From Paraclostridium tenue (GTDB lineage: Bacteria > Bacillota > Clostridia > Peptostreptococcales > Peptostreptococcaceae): DNA of 64,000 nucleotides. Location: contig NZ_BAAACP010000012.1 of assembly GCF_039521565.1 (NCBI RefSeq), positions 1 through 64,000 of the forward strand, read 5' to 3'. The notes beneath the pieces were generated by a model. That model was not told the DNA's origin, did no database searches, and saw only the letters and a list, made by a program, of their open reading frames with translations. Below, piece after piece: positions 18,794 to 27,848 of this stretch. Both the position numbers and the translations under genes were made by a program. The number at the start of each line of letters is the position of its first letter. The stretch's first letter is position 1.

Positions 18794-18823
18794 AAGATTA
18801 CTGCTTAGCAGTAATCTTTTTTT
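18792..18823 (+). terminator. Terminator after noc
   Basis: Perfect 13-bp stem AAAAGATTACTGC / GCAGTAATCTTTT with a TTA loop and a T run. Confidence 0.88.
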
Positions 18824-18847
18824 AAAAGGTTAAAGGGGGTAAGACTT

Positions 18848-19621
18848 ATGGGAAAGGTAATAGCAGTTTTTAATCAAAAAGGTGGAGTTGGAAAAACAAC
18901 TACAAATGTTAATTTAAGTGCTAGTGTAGCTAAAATGGGAAAAAGAGTTTTAGTATTAGATTTAGACCCACAAGGAAATTCTACTAGTGGATATGGAGTA
19001 GAAAAAAATGAAGTTGAAAACACGATTTATGAAGTATTAATAAACAATGATAGTATTGAAGAAGCAATAATTAAAACTGAATTTGAAAATATAGATATAG
19101 TTGCATCAGCAACAGAATTAGCTGGAGCAGAAATAGAGTTTACAAGCATAGAAGAAAGAGAATATATATTAAAAAAGGCAATAGATAAAGTAAAAGATAA
19201 CTATGATTACATATTTATAGATTGTCCACCATCTCTAGGGATGTTAACTATAAACTGTTTAACTGCCGTAGATAGTGTTTTAATACCTATACAATGTGAG
19301 TATTATGCATTAGAAGGAGTAAGTCAGCTAATGGAAACTATATCGCTTATAAAAAGAAGTCTAAATCCTAATTTAGAAATACAAGGCGTAGTTTTAAGTA
19401 TGTTTGATGGAAGGGCAAACCTGTCTATTCAAGTAGTTGAGGAAGTAAAAAAATATTTTAAAGGAAGTGTATATACTACTTTAATACCTAGAAATGTAAG
19501 ACTTGCGGAAGCTCCAAGTCATGGCAAACCAGCTATTTATTACGATGCTAGATGTAAAGGTGCAATAGCATACTTAGAATTAGCAGAAGAATTTATAGAT
19601 TTAGAAGAGGATGTGATATAG
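18848..19621 (+). CDS. soj: Chromosome partitioning ATPase Soj (ParA)
   Basis: Deviant Walker ATPase that moves origins apart with ParB and, in Bacillus, also modulates DnaA. The 257 residues begin with the Walker A' motif NQKGGVGKTTTNVNLSA and continue with DLDPQGNSTSG and the Walker B IFIDCPPSLGMLT. It is followed one base later by spo0J. Confidence 0.95.
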   Translation: MGKVIAVFNQKGGVGKTTTNVNLSASVAKMGKRVLVLDLDPQGNSTSGYGVEKNEVENTIYEVLINNDSIEEAIIKTEFENIDIVASATELAGAEIEFTSIEEREYILKKAIDKVKDNYDYIFIDCPPSLGMLTINCLTAVDSVLIPIQCEYYALEGVSQLMETISLIKRSLNPNLEIQGVVLSMFDGRANLSIQVVEEVKKYFKGSVYTTLIPRNVRLAEAPSHGKPAIYYDARCKGAIAYLELAEEFIDLEEDVI

Positions 19622-19622
19622 A

Positions 19623-20501
19623 ATGGAAAAAACGACAAGACGTTCAAATAGATTAGGAAAAGGCCTAGGAGCATTGATTCCTACTATAAAAGAAGAGTTA
19701 GATTCAAAAGATATTGTTAATATAGATATAAATAAAATTTATGCAAATCCAGATCAACCAAGAAAGGTTTTTGATGGAGAAAAGATAGAAGTTTTATCAA
19801 GTTCTATTAAAAATTATGGAGTACTTCAACCAATAGTTGTAAAACCAGATGATTCTGGAAAGTATATGATAATAGCTGGAGAAAGAAGATACAGAGCATC
19901 TAAAAAAGCTAAATTAAAAGAAATGCCAGCGGTCATAAAAGATATACCCATGAAAGATTTAATGGAAATTGCATTAATAGAAAACTTACAAAGAGAAGAT
20001 TTAAATGCTATAGAAGAAGCTTTAGCTTATAAAAGTTTAATAGACCATTATAATGTTACTCAAGAAGAAATATCTGAAGCTGTAGGAAAGAGTAGACCTC
20101 ATATAACAAATACATTAAGACTTTTAAATTTAAGTAAAGAAGTAATGTCAATGGTTGAAGATAATAGAATTACCCCAGGACATGGTAAAGCATTACTTAG
20201 AATACCAGATCATAATATACAATTACAAATAGCTAATAGAATAATGGAAGAAGAGTTATCTGTAAGAGAAACTGAAAAATTAGCTAAAAAAATCCTAGAA
20301 AATGAAAATATAGTTAATGAAAAAAAGATAAAGCAAAAAGATATTTATATAGTAGATGTAGAAGAAAGATTAACTAATATATTTGGAACAAAAGTAAACA
20401 TCTCAAAAGGGAAGAAAAAAGGAAAGATAGAAATAGAGTATTATAATGACGAAGACCTAGATAGTATAGTATCATTATTATTAGAAGGACAAGAAGCATA
20501 A
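19623..20501 (+). CDS. spo0J: Chromosome partitioning protein Spo0J (ParB)
   Basis: CTP-dependent DNA clamp that loads at parS near the origin and recruits SMC. The 292-residue protein starts with the typical RLGKGLGALIP motif, then ParB boxes (ANPDQPRKVF, IAGERRYRASKKAKLKEMPAVI, IENLQREDLNAIEEA), a helix-turn-helix (TQEEISEAVGKSRPHITNTLRLL) and a C-terminal dimer domain. In an operon with soj; candidate parS variants lie at 15192 and 62037. Confidence 0.95.
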   Translation: MEKTTRRSNRLGKGLGALIPTIKEELDSKDIVNIDINKIYANPDQPRKVFDGEKIEVLSSSIKNYGVLQPIVVKPDDSGKYMIIAGERRYRASKKAKLKEMPAVIKDIPMKDLMEIALIENLQREDLNAIEEALAYKSLIDHYNVTQEEISEAVGKSRPHITNTLRLLNLSKEVMSMVEDNRITPGHGKALLRIPDHNIQLQIANRIMEEELSVRETEKLAKKILENENIVNEKKIKQKDIYIVDVEERLTNIFGTKVNISKGKKKGKIEIEYYNDEDLDSIVSLLLEGQEA

Positions 20502-20516
20502 GAGAGGGGACTTAAT

Positions 20517-21665
20517 ATGATTTACTTAGATAATGCAGCAACAACATTTCCAAAGCCAAGACAAGTATATGAAGCAGTTTTAGATTGTATGGAAAACTAT
20601 GGAGCAAATCCAGGAAGAGCAGGACATAAGTTAGCTATGAGAGCAGGAAGAGAAATATATGAATGCAGAGAAAATATAGCTAAGCTTTTAAATGTATCAA
20701 ATCCTATGAGTATAGTATTTACTCATAATGCAACAGACTCTTTAAATCTTGCTATAAAAGGAGTTGTTAAGTCAGGGGATCATATTATAACAACGAGTAT
20801 TGAACATAATTCAGTAATAAGACCTATAAAGGCATTAGAGAAAAATGGTGTAGAAAATACAATAGTTAAGTGTGATAAATATGGGCATTTAGACCCTAAT
20901 GATATAAAAAAAGCAATAAAGCCTAATACAAAGCTAATTGTTACTACTCATGCATCAAATGTATGTGGGACAATAGTGGATATAGAATCTGTCGGAAACA
21001 TAGCTAAGGAAAATAATATATTATATTTAGTTGATGCATCACAAACATTAGGTGTATATGATATTGATGTACAAAAAATTAATGTTGACATGATAGCAGC
21101 ACCAGGACATAAATGTTTATTAGGACCACAAGGAACAGGTATGCTATACATTAGAGATGGATTAGAAGTAAATATACTTAAAGAAGGGGGAACAGGAAGT
21201 AATTCAGAAGATTTATTCCAACCTAATATGATGCCAGATAGATATGAATCTGGAACTCATAATACACCAGGTATAGCAGGGTTAAATGCTGGAGTTAAGT
21301 TTATTCTAGAAACAGGTATAGACAAAATTAGAAAACATGAAGAAGAATTATGTGAATATATGTTAACTAAGTTAACTGAAGTTCCTAATATAAAAATATA
21401 TGGACCTTTAGATAGTAAAAAAAGAGCAGCAGTAATTTCTATAAATATAGGAGATATAGATTCAGGAGAAGTAACATTTATATTGGATGATATGTATGAG
21501 ATTGCTACAAGATCAGGAATACATTGTTCTCCTCTTGCTCATAAAACATTAGGTACACTTAGACAAGGAACTGTAAGATTTAGCCTTGGATATTTTAACA
21601 CAAAAGAAGACATAGATAAGGCTGTAGAAGCTTTAAAACATATAGAAAAAGAAATTAATATGTAG
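20517..21665 (+). CDS. Class V aminotransferase, cysteine desulfurase family
   Basis: PLP enzyme of 382 residues resembling the SufS/CsdB group. Visible are the N-terminal YLDNAATTFPKP, the PLP-lysine region APGHKCLLGPQGTG and the C-terminal RSGIHCSPLAHKTLGT with the catalytic Cys. Such enzymes release sulfur or selenium from cysteine or selenocysteine. It starts 16 bases after spo0J, so it is probably co-transcribed. Genes for YedF and a DUF3343 carrier-like protein lie 3 kb downstream, suggesting a role in selenium or sulfur trafficking; this is inference. Confidence 0.85.
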   Translation: MIYLDNAATTFPKPRQVYEAVLDCMENYGANPGRAGHKLAMRAGREIYECRENIAKLLNVSNPMSIVFTHNATDSLNLAIKGVVKSGDHIITTSIEHNSVIRPIKALEKNGVENTIVKCDKYGHLDPNDIKKAIKPNTKLIVTTHASNVCGTIVDIESVGNIAKENNILYLVDASQTLGVYDIDVQKINVDMIAAPGHKCLLGPQGTGMLYIRDGLEVNILKEGGTGSNSEDLFQPNMMPDRYESGTHNTPGIAGLNAGVKFILETGIDKIRKHEEELCEYMLTKLTEVPNIKIYGPLDSKKRAAVISINIGDIDSGEVTFILDDMYEIATRSGIHCSPLAHKTLGTLRQGTVRFSLGYFNTKEDIDKAVEALKHIEKEINM

Positions 21666-21670
21666 AAATT

Positions 21671-21720
21671 AAGAGAGATTTGCTTATAGTTAAAAACTTT
21701 AAGTGAGTCTCTTTTTTTAT
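21671..21720 (+). terminator. Probable terminator after the desulfurase gene
   Basis: Imperfect stem between AAGAGAGATTTGCTTA and TAAGTGAGTCTCTT, followed by TTTTTT. Confidence 0.55.
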
Positions 21721-21868
21721 AAAAAAACTCATAAAAATTTGTAAAAAAACTATGATAACTTGTAAAAATATAAAAATATATTGCAGATTAAGTAAATAAA
21801 TTAGTGTATTTATAATAAATATAAGTTATAATTTCATTATAAGAAAATGTTTTCTAAGGGGGACAGGT

Positions 21869-23161
21869 ATGGAAATTCTAAGCTTAGGAGAAAAGATTAA
21901 GAAATTAAGAAAAGAAAAAAATTTAACATTAAAAGAATTAGCTGGAGAAAGAATAACTGCAGCACAAATAAGTCATATAGAAAGAGATAAATCTCATACT
22001 AGCTATGAATTATTAGAATACTTAGCAAGCCGTCTTGAAGTGAGTGTAGATTATTTACTAGAAACTAAAGAAATGCAAGCCAAGAAACTAACAGATAATT
22101 TAATAATACAAAGTGAAATATATATAAGATGTAAAGATTTAGAAAAAGCTAAAAGTGAAATAAATAAAGTAATGTCGATATGCACAGAATACCAACTTAT
22201 AGAAAATTACGGTAAATGTAACTTATTGCTGGCTACTATAAATTTAAAGCAAAAAGACTATAATGCAGCTATAATTAATTTTGAAAAATCATTATATTTC
22301 TTCATACAAAATAATGATAAAGAAAATATAGCTAAGTGTTATATAAATATAGGAAAAATATACATAGAAGAAAAGTTCCATAAAGGAGCACTAAGTAACT
22401 TTAAATTTGCTGAAGATATATTAGAAGAAAATAATATAAATGATATGAACTTAAAAAAAGATTTATATAGTAATATGTCATTTTGTTATACACAGTTAAA
22501 TAAGGATGATGAAGCATTAGAATATATAGATAAAATTAAAAATTTAGATATTATAGTTAACTCAAAAGAAGAAGCTCAATTAATAGTATCTAAAGCTAAT
22601 AAACTAATGGGTGTAGGAAAATATGAAGAAGCAAAACAACAATTTAAGATTGCATTAGATTTATTAGATGAAGAAGATAATAAAACTGATTTGGCTAACA
22701 TATACCTAAGAGTTTGTGAAGTATATGAAAATATAGGTAATAATGAAAGAGCATTAGATTATTCAAAAAGAGCATATGATATAAAAAAATATGATGAAGA
22801 TGAATGTACTGTAGATATAATAATAAAAATAATACAGTCATACATAAAGTTAGAAAATTATGATGAAGCTAGAAAATATTCTAAATTAGCATTGGCAAGT
22901 GCAATAAAAAATAAGAATAAATATTTTGAATATCAAGCACTTAAGTTTTATTCTCAAATATACAAAAGTGAAAAAGACAATAAATTAGCAATAGAATATT
23001 TACTAAAATGTATAAGTATAATAAAAGATTTAAATGACAGAAAAACTCTTGCAGATTTATATATAGAGTTAGGTCAATTATACTCAGACATATCTAAAGA
23101 AAAAGAGCTTGAGTATTATCAAAGAGGTGTTTGTTTATATAAAAATCTAGAAATTATTTAA
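21869..23161 (+). CDS. rstA: RstA-like HTH/TPR regulator (RRNPP type)
   Basis: The 430-residue protein has an N-terminal Xre helix-turn-helix (about residues 6-62, IKKLRKEKNLTLKELAGE) followed by several tetratricopeptide repeats to the C-terminus, the plan of RRNPP peptide-responsive regulators. In C. difficile, RstA has this architecture, controls sporulation, toxin and motility genes, and lies in the same neighbourhood downstream of spo0J. No small peptide gene is obvious next to it. Orthology is by architecture and synteny, so the symbol is tentative. Confidence 0.65.
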   Translation: MEILSLGEKIKKLRKEKNLTLKELAGERITAAQISHIERDKSHTSYELLEYLASRLEVSVDYLLETKEMQAKKLTDNLIIQSEIYIRCKDLEKAKSEINKVMSICTEYQLIENYGKCNLLLATINLKQKDYNAAIINFEKSLYFFIQNNDKENIAKCYINIGKIYIEEKFHKGALSNFKFAEDILEENNINDMNLKKDLYSNMSFCYTQLNKDDEALEYIDKIKNLDIIVNSKEEAQLIVSKANKLMGVGKYEEAKQQFKIALDLLDEEDNKTDLANIYLRVCEVYENIGNNERALDYSKRAYDIKKYDEDECTVDIIIKIIQSYIKLENYDEARKYSKLALASAIKNKNKYFEYQALKFYSQIYKSEKDNKLAIEYLLKCISIIKDLNDRKTLADLYIELGQLYSDISKEKELEYYQRGVCLYKNLEII

Positions 23162-23195
23162 AATGACTCTTTTAAAAAGGAGTCTTTTATTTTTA
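23162..23195 (+). terminator. Terminator after rstA-like gene
   Basis: Short stem GACTC(TTTT)/(AAAA)GGAGTC followed by TTTTATTTTT. Confidence 0.65.
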
Positions 23196-23238
23196 TATAG
23201 AAAATATTAAGTATTAAAAATGATATGGAGGAAAGCCA

Positions 23239-24264
23239 ATGAAAAAAAAATGGATACTAGTAGTAATTTTATTACTTATAGTATTAATAAATCCCAACAA
23301 AATTGGCAACTTGAGTAATATCCTAAATAAAAAATCTGTAGAATTAGAGAATATAAAAAAGGTTAATATAAATAAAAATAGCAATTATGTAGAGTACAAT
23401 AAAAACTTAGTTTATTATGATGGGAATTCATTAAAAAGTATAAATAGTAGTGGAAAAGAAATTTTTGATGTAGCATTTAGTCAAAAGAATTTAAAGTTAG
23501 ATAGCAATAGATTTATAGATATATTGGATAAAGATAGAAATATAGTATATAGCGTAGATAAAGAAGGTAAAGTTGTAGTTAAAAAAAGTATGAATAAAGA
23601 TGGATTGTTATATAAAAGCATAGATAATGATTCATATGTGTATGCATATAAAAAAGATAATAAAAACATAGTTAATATATATGATTATGAGTTTAAATTA
23701 GTAAAGTCTATTAATGAAAAAGGTATTGTAACAGATATAGGTTATTCGGATAAAGGGATTTATGTCGTATCTATAAATACTGAAGATAAGTTAAAAAGTA
23801 CAATAAATTGTTATGATTACAATGGAAATTTAAAAAATACAAAAAGTATAGATAATTCTGTGATACTAGATCTTATTATATATAAAAATGATATATATAT
23901 AATTGAAAAAGATAAGATAAGTAAAGTTAATAATGAACTAAAAACCGTAGAAGAATTTAAAGTTAAAGATATAAAACATTACAGTAATATATATAAAAAT
24001 AGCATTTATATTATAGAAAATGACAATAAAATCAAATATATTGACAAAGGTATAGAAGATATAAAAATATATATTGAAAATTTAAAGGGAATAGTAAATA
24101 TTAAAGATTCATTTATTATGTACAGTGACAATAAAATAATGAATAACAAAGGTACTGAATTGAAAACATTTGATGAAAATATAAAAAAAGTGCTTTTTAT
24201 ACCAGATAATATGTTAGTAGTAGAACTAGAATCCTGTATACAAATAATAAATTTAAAATCATAG
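23239..24264 (+). CDS. Exported or membrane-anchored protein of unknown function
   Basis: Not recognised. The 341 residues start with a basic-hydrophobic N-terminus (KKKWILVVILLLIVLI, residues 2-17) typical of a signal anchor with no clear cleavage site or lipobox. The rest is lysine/asparagine-rich with repeated short beta-strand units of the form YxYDYEFKLVKSI, YDYNGNLKNTKSI, suggesting a beta-propeller-like extracellular domain. It lies between the rstA-like gene and yedF with its own GGAGG ribosome binding site. Confidence 0.55.
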   Translation: MKKKWILVVILLLIVLINPNKIGNLSNILNKKSVELENIKKVNINKNSNYVEYNKNLVYYDGNSLKSINSSGKEIFDVAFSQKNLKLDSNRFIDILDKDRNIVYSVDKEGKVVVKKSMNKDGLLYKSIDNDSYVYAYKKDNKNIVNIYDYEFKLVKSINEKGIVTDIGYSDKGIYVVSINTEDKLKSTINCYDYNGNLKNTKSIDNSVILDLIIYKNDIYIIEKDKISKVNNELKTVEEFKVKDIKHYSNIYKNSIYIIENDNKIKYIDKGIEDIKIYIENLKGIVNIKDSFIMYSDNKIMNNKGTELKTFDENIKKVLFIPDNMLVVELESCIQIINLKS

Positions 24265-24368
24265 TCTAATATGATAAGGTAGAGTTAGTTTATAGAAATA
24301 ATCTATAACAAAATATATTTAATTATGTTAAAATTAAGGAAGTATCATATTTAAGGAGATGAGTATTT

Positions 24369-24959
24369 ATGAGAATAGAGTTAGATGCAAGAGGATTAGC
24401 CTGTCCTAAACCAGTTATAAATACTAAGAAAGAACTAGATAATATTGACCAAGGGGTAGTAGTAGTAACTGTAGATAATGAAATGGCTAAAGAAAATGTG
24501 TTAAAATTAGCAAAATCAATGAACCACCAAGCTAATGTTTTAAAATCAGAAAAAGATTTAATTTGTATAGAGATTATAAAAGGTGAAAATGTTATAATAG
24601 AAGAAAAATCACAAGAGTCTTTATCAGATACATGTATATTTATAAATTCAGATAAAATAGGAAATGGAAACGATGAATTAGGACATGTTCTTATGAAAGG
24701 ATATATATATACTTTAACAGAAAGTAAGCCATATCCAAAGAGTATATTATTTGTTAATAGTGCAATAAAGTTAACAACAGAAAATGAAGCAACAATAGAA
24801 AATCTTAAGTTATTACAAGATGCAGGTGTAGAGATATTATCTTGTGGAACATGTTTAGATTATTACGGATTAAAAGATGCTTTAAAAGTTGGAACAGTAA
24901 CAAATATGTATACAATTGTAGAAACAATGAACAATTCATCAAAAACTATATCTATATAA
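24369..24959 (+). CDS. yedF: Selenium metabolism protein YedF
   Basis: The 196-residue protein fuses an N-terminal TusA-like domain (about 1-70, ELDARGLACPKPVINTKKEL, with the sulfur-carrying Cys in the CPKP motif) to a C-terminal DsrE-like domain (LLQDAGVEILSCGTCLDYYG, with a CGTC pair). This two-domain form is the YedF family associated with selenium use. Known members accompany selD, which is not in this window. A DUF3343 gene follows. Confidence 0.88.
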   Translation: MRIELDARGLACPKPVINTKKELDNIDQGVVVVTVDNEMAKENVLKLAKSMNHQANVLKSEKDLICIEIIKGENVIIEEKSQESLSDTCIFINSDKIGNGNDELGHVLMKGYIYTLTESKPYPKSILFVNSAIKLTTENEATIENLKLLQDAGVEILSCGTCLDYYGLKDALKVGTVTNMYTIVETMNNSSKTISI

Positions 24960-24961
24960 AT

Positions 24962-24998
24962 AATAAAGACTACATGACAAGTTTATGTAGTCTTTATT
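24962..24998 (+). terminator. Terminator after yedF
   Basis: Perfect 14-bp stem AATAAAGACTACAT / ATGTAGTCTTTATT with a 9-nt loop. Confidence 0.8.
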
Positions 24999-25044
24999 TA
25001 TGTATAAAATTAATATATAAAGACATGGAAAGGAAGAACAAACA

Positions 25045-25308
25045 ATGAATGAAATGTATATAGTAGCATTTAACTCAACTCATCATGCAATAAGAACAGA
25101 TAAAGTTTTAAATGAAAAAGCTATAAAGGTAACAACTTTACCGACACCTAGAGAAATAAGTTCTAGTTGTGGAATATCAGTTAGGTTTTTAGAAAAAGAT
25201 ATGGATACAGTAGTAGAAACATTAGAAGAAAATGAAATTTTATATCATGGAATTTTCAAAGTCACTAGAGTAAGTGGAGGACAAAAAGAAATAACTAAGT
25301 TAAGATAG
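25045..25308 (+). CDS. DUF3343 putative Se/S carrier-like protein
   Basis: The 87-residue protein matches the DUF3343 pattern: an N-terminal YIVAFNSTHHAIRTDKVL strand-helix, then TLPTPREISSSCGISVRF with one conserved cysteine in SSCGIS. The family is called Se/S-carrier-like because it co-occurs with YedF and selenium genes. Here it sits just after yedF across a terminator and 12 bases before a DUF951 gene. Confidence 0.8.
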   Translation: MNEMYIVAFNSTHHAIRTDKVLNEKAIKVTTLPTPREISSSCGISVRFLEKDMDTVVETLEENEILYHGIFKVTRVSGGQKEITKLR

Positions 25309-25319
25309 GAGTGATATTA

Positions 25320-25505
25320 ATGCCAATGAAATTAAATATAGGAGATGTTGTTGAATTAAAAAAACAACATCCATGTGGTTGTAAAGATTTTAAAATAACT
25401 AGAGTAGGTATGGATTTTAAAATAAAATGTTTAAAGTGTGAAAGAGTAGTACAATTAGATAGAGAAACTTTAGAAAAAAGAATAAAAAAGGTAAAAGACT
25501 TGTAA
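25320..25505 (+). CDS. yyzM: DUF951 zinc-ribbon-like protein (YyzM)
   Basis: A 61-residue protein with the DUF951 pattern: HPCGCKDFKITRVGMDFKIKC..C, four cysteines that could bind zinc. I start at ATG 25320 since the in-frame GTG at 25311 lies inside the AGGAGTG ribosome binding site. In Bacillus this gene is also close to rpsF at the origin. Function is unknown. Confidence 0.8.
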   Translation: MPMKLNIGDVVELKKQHPCGCKDFKITRVGMDFKIKCLKCERVVQLDRETLEKRIKKVKDL

Positions 25506-25568
25506 AAATCGCCCTTTATTTGCTATAATTAAACTGGGAAAACATTTACCAAGGGGGGAAACTTAATT

Positions 25569-26771
25569 ATGGCTATCAAATTTGCAAAAAGAATGGATGG
25601 ATTAAAAGGGTCTGAAATTCGTGAACTTTTAAAGTTAACGGAAAAACCAGAAGTAATATCTTTTGCAGGTGGACTTCCGGCTCCGGAATTATTTCCAGTA
25701 GAAGAAATGAAGGAAATATCGAGGCTAGTATTAGAGGAATCAGGAAAAGAAGCTCTTCAATACACAACTACAGAAGGGTTTGGACCTTTAAGAGAACAAA
25801 TAGCTGAAAGAATGAACAGAAAGTTAAAAACTGACATTTCAAAAGATGACTTACTAATAACAAGTGGATCTCAACAAGGACTAGATTTTGCAGGGAAGAT
25901 ATTTTTAAATGAAGGGGATGTAGTTTTAGTCGAGAGTCCATCATATTTAGGAGCATTAAATGCTTTCAAATCATACTGTCCTACATTTATAGAAGTACCA
26001 ACTGACAACAATGGAATGATAATTGAAGAGTTAGAAAAGATATTAGAATCAACAGAAAATGTAAAGATGATATATGTTATACCGGATTTCCAAAATCCAA
26101 CAGGTAAAACATGGTCTATGGAAAGACGTAACAAATTCATGGATGTCATAAATAAGTTTGAAATACCAGTAGTAGAGGATAATCCATATGGGGAATTGAG
26201 ATTTGAAGGTGAAATATTACCATCTTTAAAATCAATGGATGAAAAGGGGTTAGTTATATTCTTAGGTTCTTTCTCTAAGATATTCTGTCCAGGATATAGA
26301 ATAGGATGGGTTTGTGCATCACCACAAATACTTTCTAAATTTGTATTTGTTAAGCAAGGAGCAGATTTACAAGCATCTACAATATCTCAGAGAGAAGTAA
26401 GTAAATTTATAGAAGTTTATGATTTAGATGCACATGTTGAAAAGATAAAAACAGTTTATAAAAAGCGTAGAGATTTAATGTTATCAACAATAAAAGAATA
26501 CTTCCCAGAAGGAATAGAATATACACATCCAGAAGGTGGATTATTTACATGGATAGAGTTACCAAGCCATTTGGATGCTAGAAAGATAATGGAAAAATGT
26601 TTAGAAAATAATGTAGCTTATGTTCCAGGAGGGTCATTCTTCCCTAATGGAGGTAAGGAAAATACATTTAGACTAAACTATTCTAATATGCCAGATGAGA
26701 AGATAGTTGAAGGTGTTAAGAGATTAGCTGAAGCATTAAATGAAGCTCTTTTAGAAAATGCAAATATATAG
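25569..26771 (+). CDS. PLP-dependent aminotransferase, class I/II (LysN/AraT type)
   Basis: The 400-residue fold-type I enzyme has the typical N-terminus GSEIRELLKLTEKPEVISFAG, GLPAPELFP, the PLP-anchoring SFSKIFCPGYRIGW (Lys) and the carboxylate-binding RLNYSN near the C-terminus. Sequence resembles 2-aminoadipate or aromatic aminotransferases; substrate cannot be fixed from sequence. It stands alone between the DUF951 gene and a strong terminator. Confidence 0.85.
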   Translation: MAIKFAKRMDGLKGSEIRELLKLTEKPEVISFAGGLPAPELFPVEEMKEISRLVLEESGKEALQYTTTEGFGPLREQIAERMNRKLKTDISKDDLLITSGSQQGLDFAGKIFLNEGDVVLVESPSYLGALNAFKSYCPTFIEVPTDNNGMIIEELEKILESTENVKMIYVIPDFQNPTGKTWSMERRNKFMDVINKFEIPVVEDNPYGELRFEGEILPSLKSMDEKGLVIFLGSFSKIFCPGYRIGWVCASPQILSKFVFVKQGADLQASTISQREVSKFIEVYDLDAHVEKIKTVYKKRRDLMLSTIKEYFPEGIEYTHPEGGLFTWIELPSHLDARKIMEKCLENNVAYVPGGSFFPNGGKENTFRLNYSNMPDEKIVEGVKRLAEALNEALLENANI

Positions 26772-26773
26772 AT

Positions 26774-26809
26774 AAAAAAAGGAGTGACCTATTAGGTCAC
26801 TCTTTTTTT
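26774..26809 (+). terminator. Terminator after the aminotransferase
   Basis: Perfect 10-bp stem GAGTGACCTA / TAGGTCACTC with one-base loop, flanked by A and T runs, so it could act in both directions. Confidence 0.88.
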
Positions 26810-26956
26810 AGGGGAGATTGGGATGAAATATGTTTAAGTTATGGGGTCTATATTATTATATTTAACAAAAATTAAAATTTTATACGTTTATAAATTTTTA
26901 TTTATATAGATTACGATATATTAAATTTTAGAAAATAGGTTTAAAATAAAATTAAA

Positions 26957-27047
26957 TTGACAATTTGTTTTATAAGTGATAAAATGTGTAAAGTATGAGA
27001 TTTTAATCTCATTTCTCTGCTCTGCGTAGCAGAGCCGTAAGTCCAAA
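26957..27047 (+). promoter_or_regulatory. rpsF promoter and structured leader (possible S6:S18 element)
   Basis: Promoter TTGACA (26957-26962) and TAAAAT (26980-26985) with 17-base spacing. The transcript would begin near 26992 with a perfect hairpin (26995-27002 with 27005-27012), then CTCTGCT/AGCAGAG (27015-27021 with 27028-27034) followed at once by CCG. rpsF leaders in many bacteria bind the S6:S18 complex through a hairpin-linked CCG, giving autoregulation; this leader has the parts, but the match is by eye. The rest of the gap 26810-26956 holds no recognisable feature. Confidence 0.6.
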
Positions 27048-27061
27048 GGGAGGTGAATCGT

Positions 27062-27340
27062 GTGAGAAATTATGAATTAGTTTTCGTAGTAAAGCCTAAT
27101 GCAGATGAAGAAGTAAGAACAGCTGTATTAAACAAAGTTAAAGAAGTTATAGCTACTGAAGGTGAAGTTGAGAAGGTAGATGTTTGGGGTACTAAGAAAT
27201 TAGCATACCCAATAGCTAAGTTCACTGAAGGTCACTATGTATTAGTTAACTTTAAGGCTGGTGTTGATGTTCCAAAGGAATTAGACAGAAACTTAAAGAT
27301 AAACGAGAACGTAATAAGACATATGATAGTTGTTGCTTAA
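27062..27340 (+). CDS. rpsF: 30S ribosomal protein S6
   Basis: S6 binds S18 in the small-subunit platform. I use GTG 27062 as start, preceded by GGGAGGTGA, giving 92 residues beginning MRNYELVFVVKPNADEE; the in-frame GTG at 27053 is part of the ribosome binding site. Typical S6 features are the KLAYPIAKFTEGHYVLVNF core and the C-terminal NENVIRHMIV. First gene of rpsF-ssb-rpsR. Confidence 0.96.
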   Translation: MRNYELVFVVKPNADEEVRTAVLNKVKEVIATEGEVEKVDVWGTKKLAYPIAKFTEGHYVLVNFKAGVDVPKELDRNLKINENVIRHMIVVA

Positions 27341-27381
27341 TAACTACTATATAATTTTTACGTAAATAGGCGGTGTTTTAA

Positions 27382-27831
27382 ATGAATCAAGTTGTATTAG
27401 TGGGAAGATTAACGAAGGATCCTGAGTTAAGATATATCCCAGGAACAGGAACAGCCGTTGCAACATTCACTATTGCCATTGATAGAGATTATGCTAAAAA
27501 AGATGGTAGTAGAGAAACTGATTTTATACCTGTTGAAGTTATGGGAAAATCTGCTGAATTTTGTGCCAACTATATATCAAAAGGTAGACTAGTTGCCCTT
27601 CAAGGTTCTATAAGAGTGGACAATTACCAAACTCAATCTGGCGAAAGAAGAACTTTTACTAAGGTTAGCGCGAGAAATATACAAGCCTTAGATAGCAATA
27701 AAAATAGATCGGATAATCCATATCCAAGTCAAAATCAAGGTTTTGAGCCTAGCTTTGAACCAAGTTTTGAACCTACAGGATTAGATCCTCAAGGATTCCA
27801 AGCTATAGATGATGACGATATACCATTCTAA
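27382..27831 (+). CDS. ssb: Single-stranded DNA-binding protein
   Basis: OB-fold protein that coats single-stranded DNA. The 149 residues have the N-terminal OB domain (MNQVVLVGRLTKDPELRY, DFIPVEVMGKSAEF) and an acidic tail ending DDDDIPF, which binds partner proteins. The linker has an unusual FEPSFEPSFEP repeat (about 122-132). Sits between rpsF and rpsR as in most Firmicutes. Confidence 0.96.
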   Translation: MNQVVLVGRLTKDPELRYIPGTGTAVATFTIAIDRDYAKKDGSRETDFIPVEVMGKSAEFCANYISKGRLVALQGSIRVDNYQTQSGERRTFTKVSARNIQALDSNKNRSDNPYPSQNQGFEPSFEPSFEPTGLDPQGFQAIDDDDIPF

Positions 27832-27848
27832 AAAGGAGGGAAACTGAT

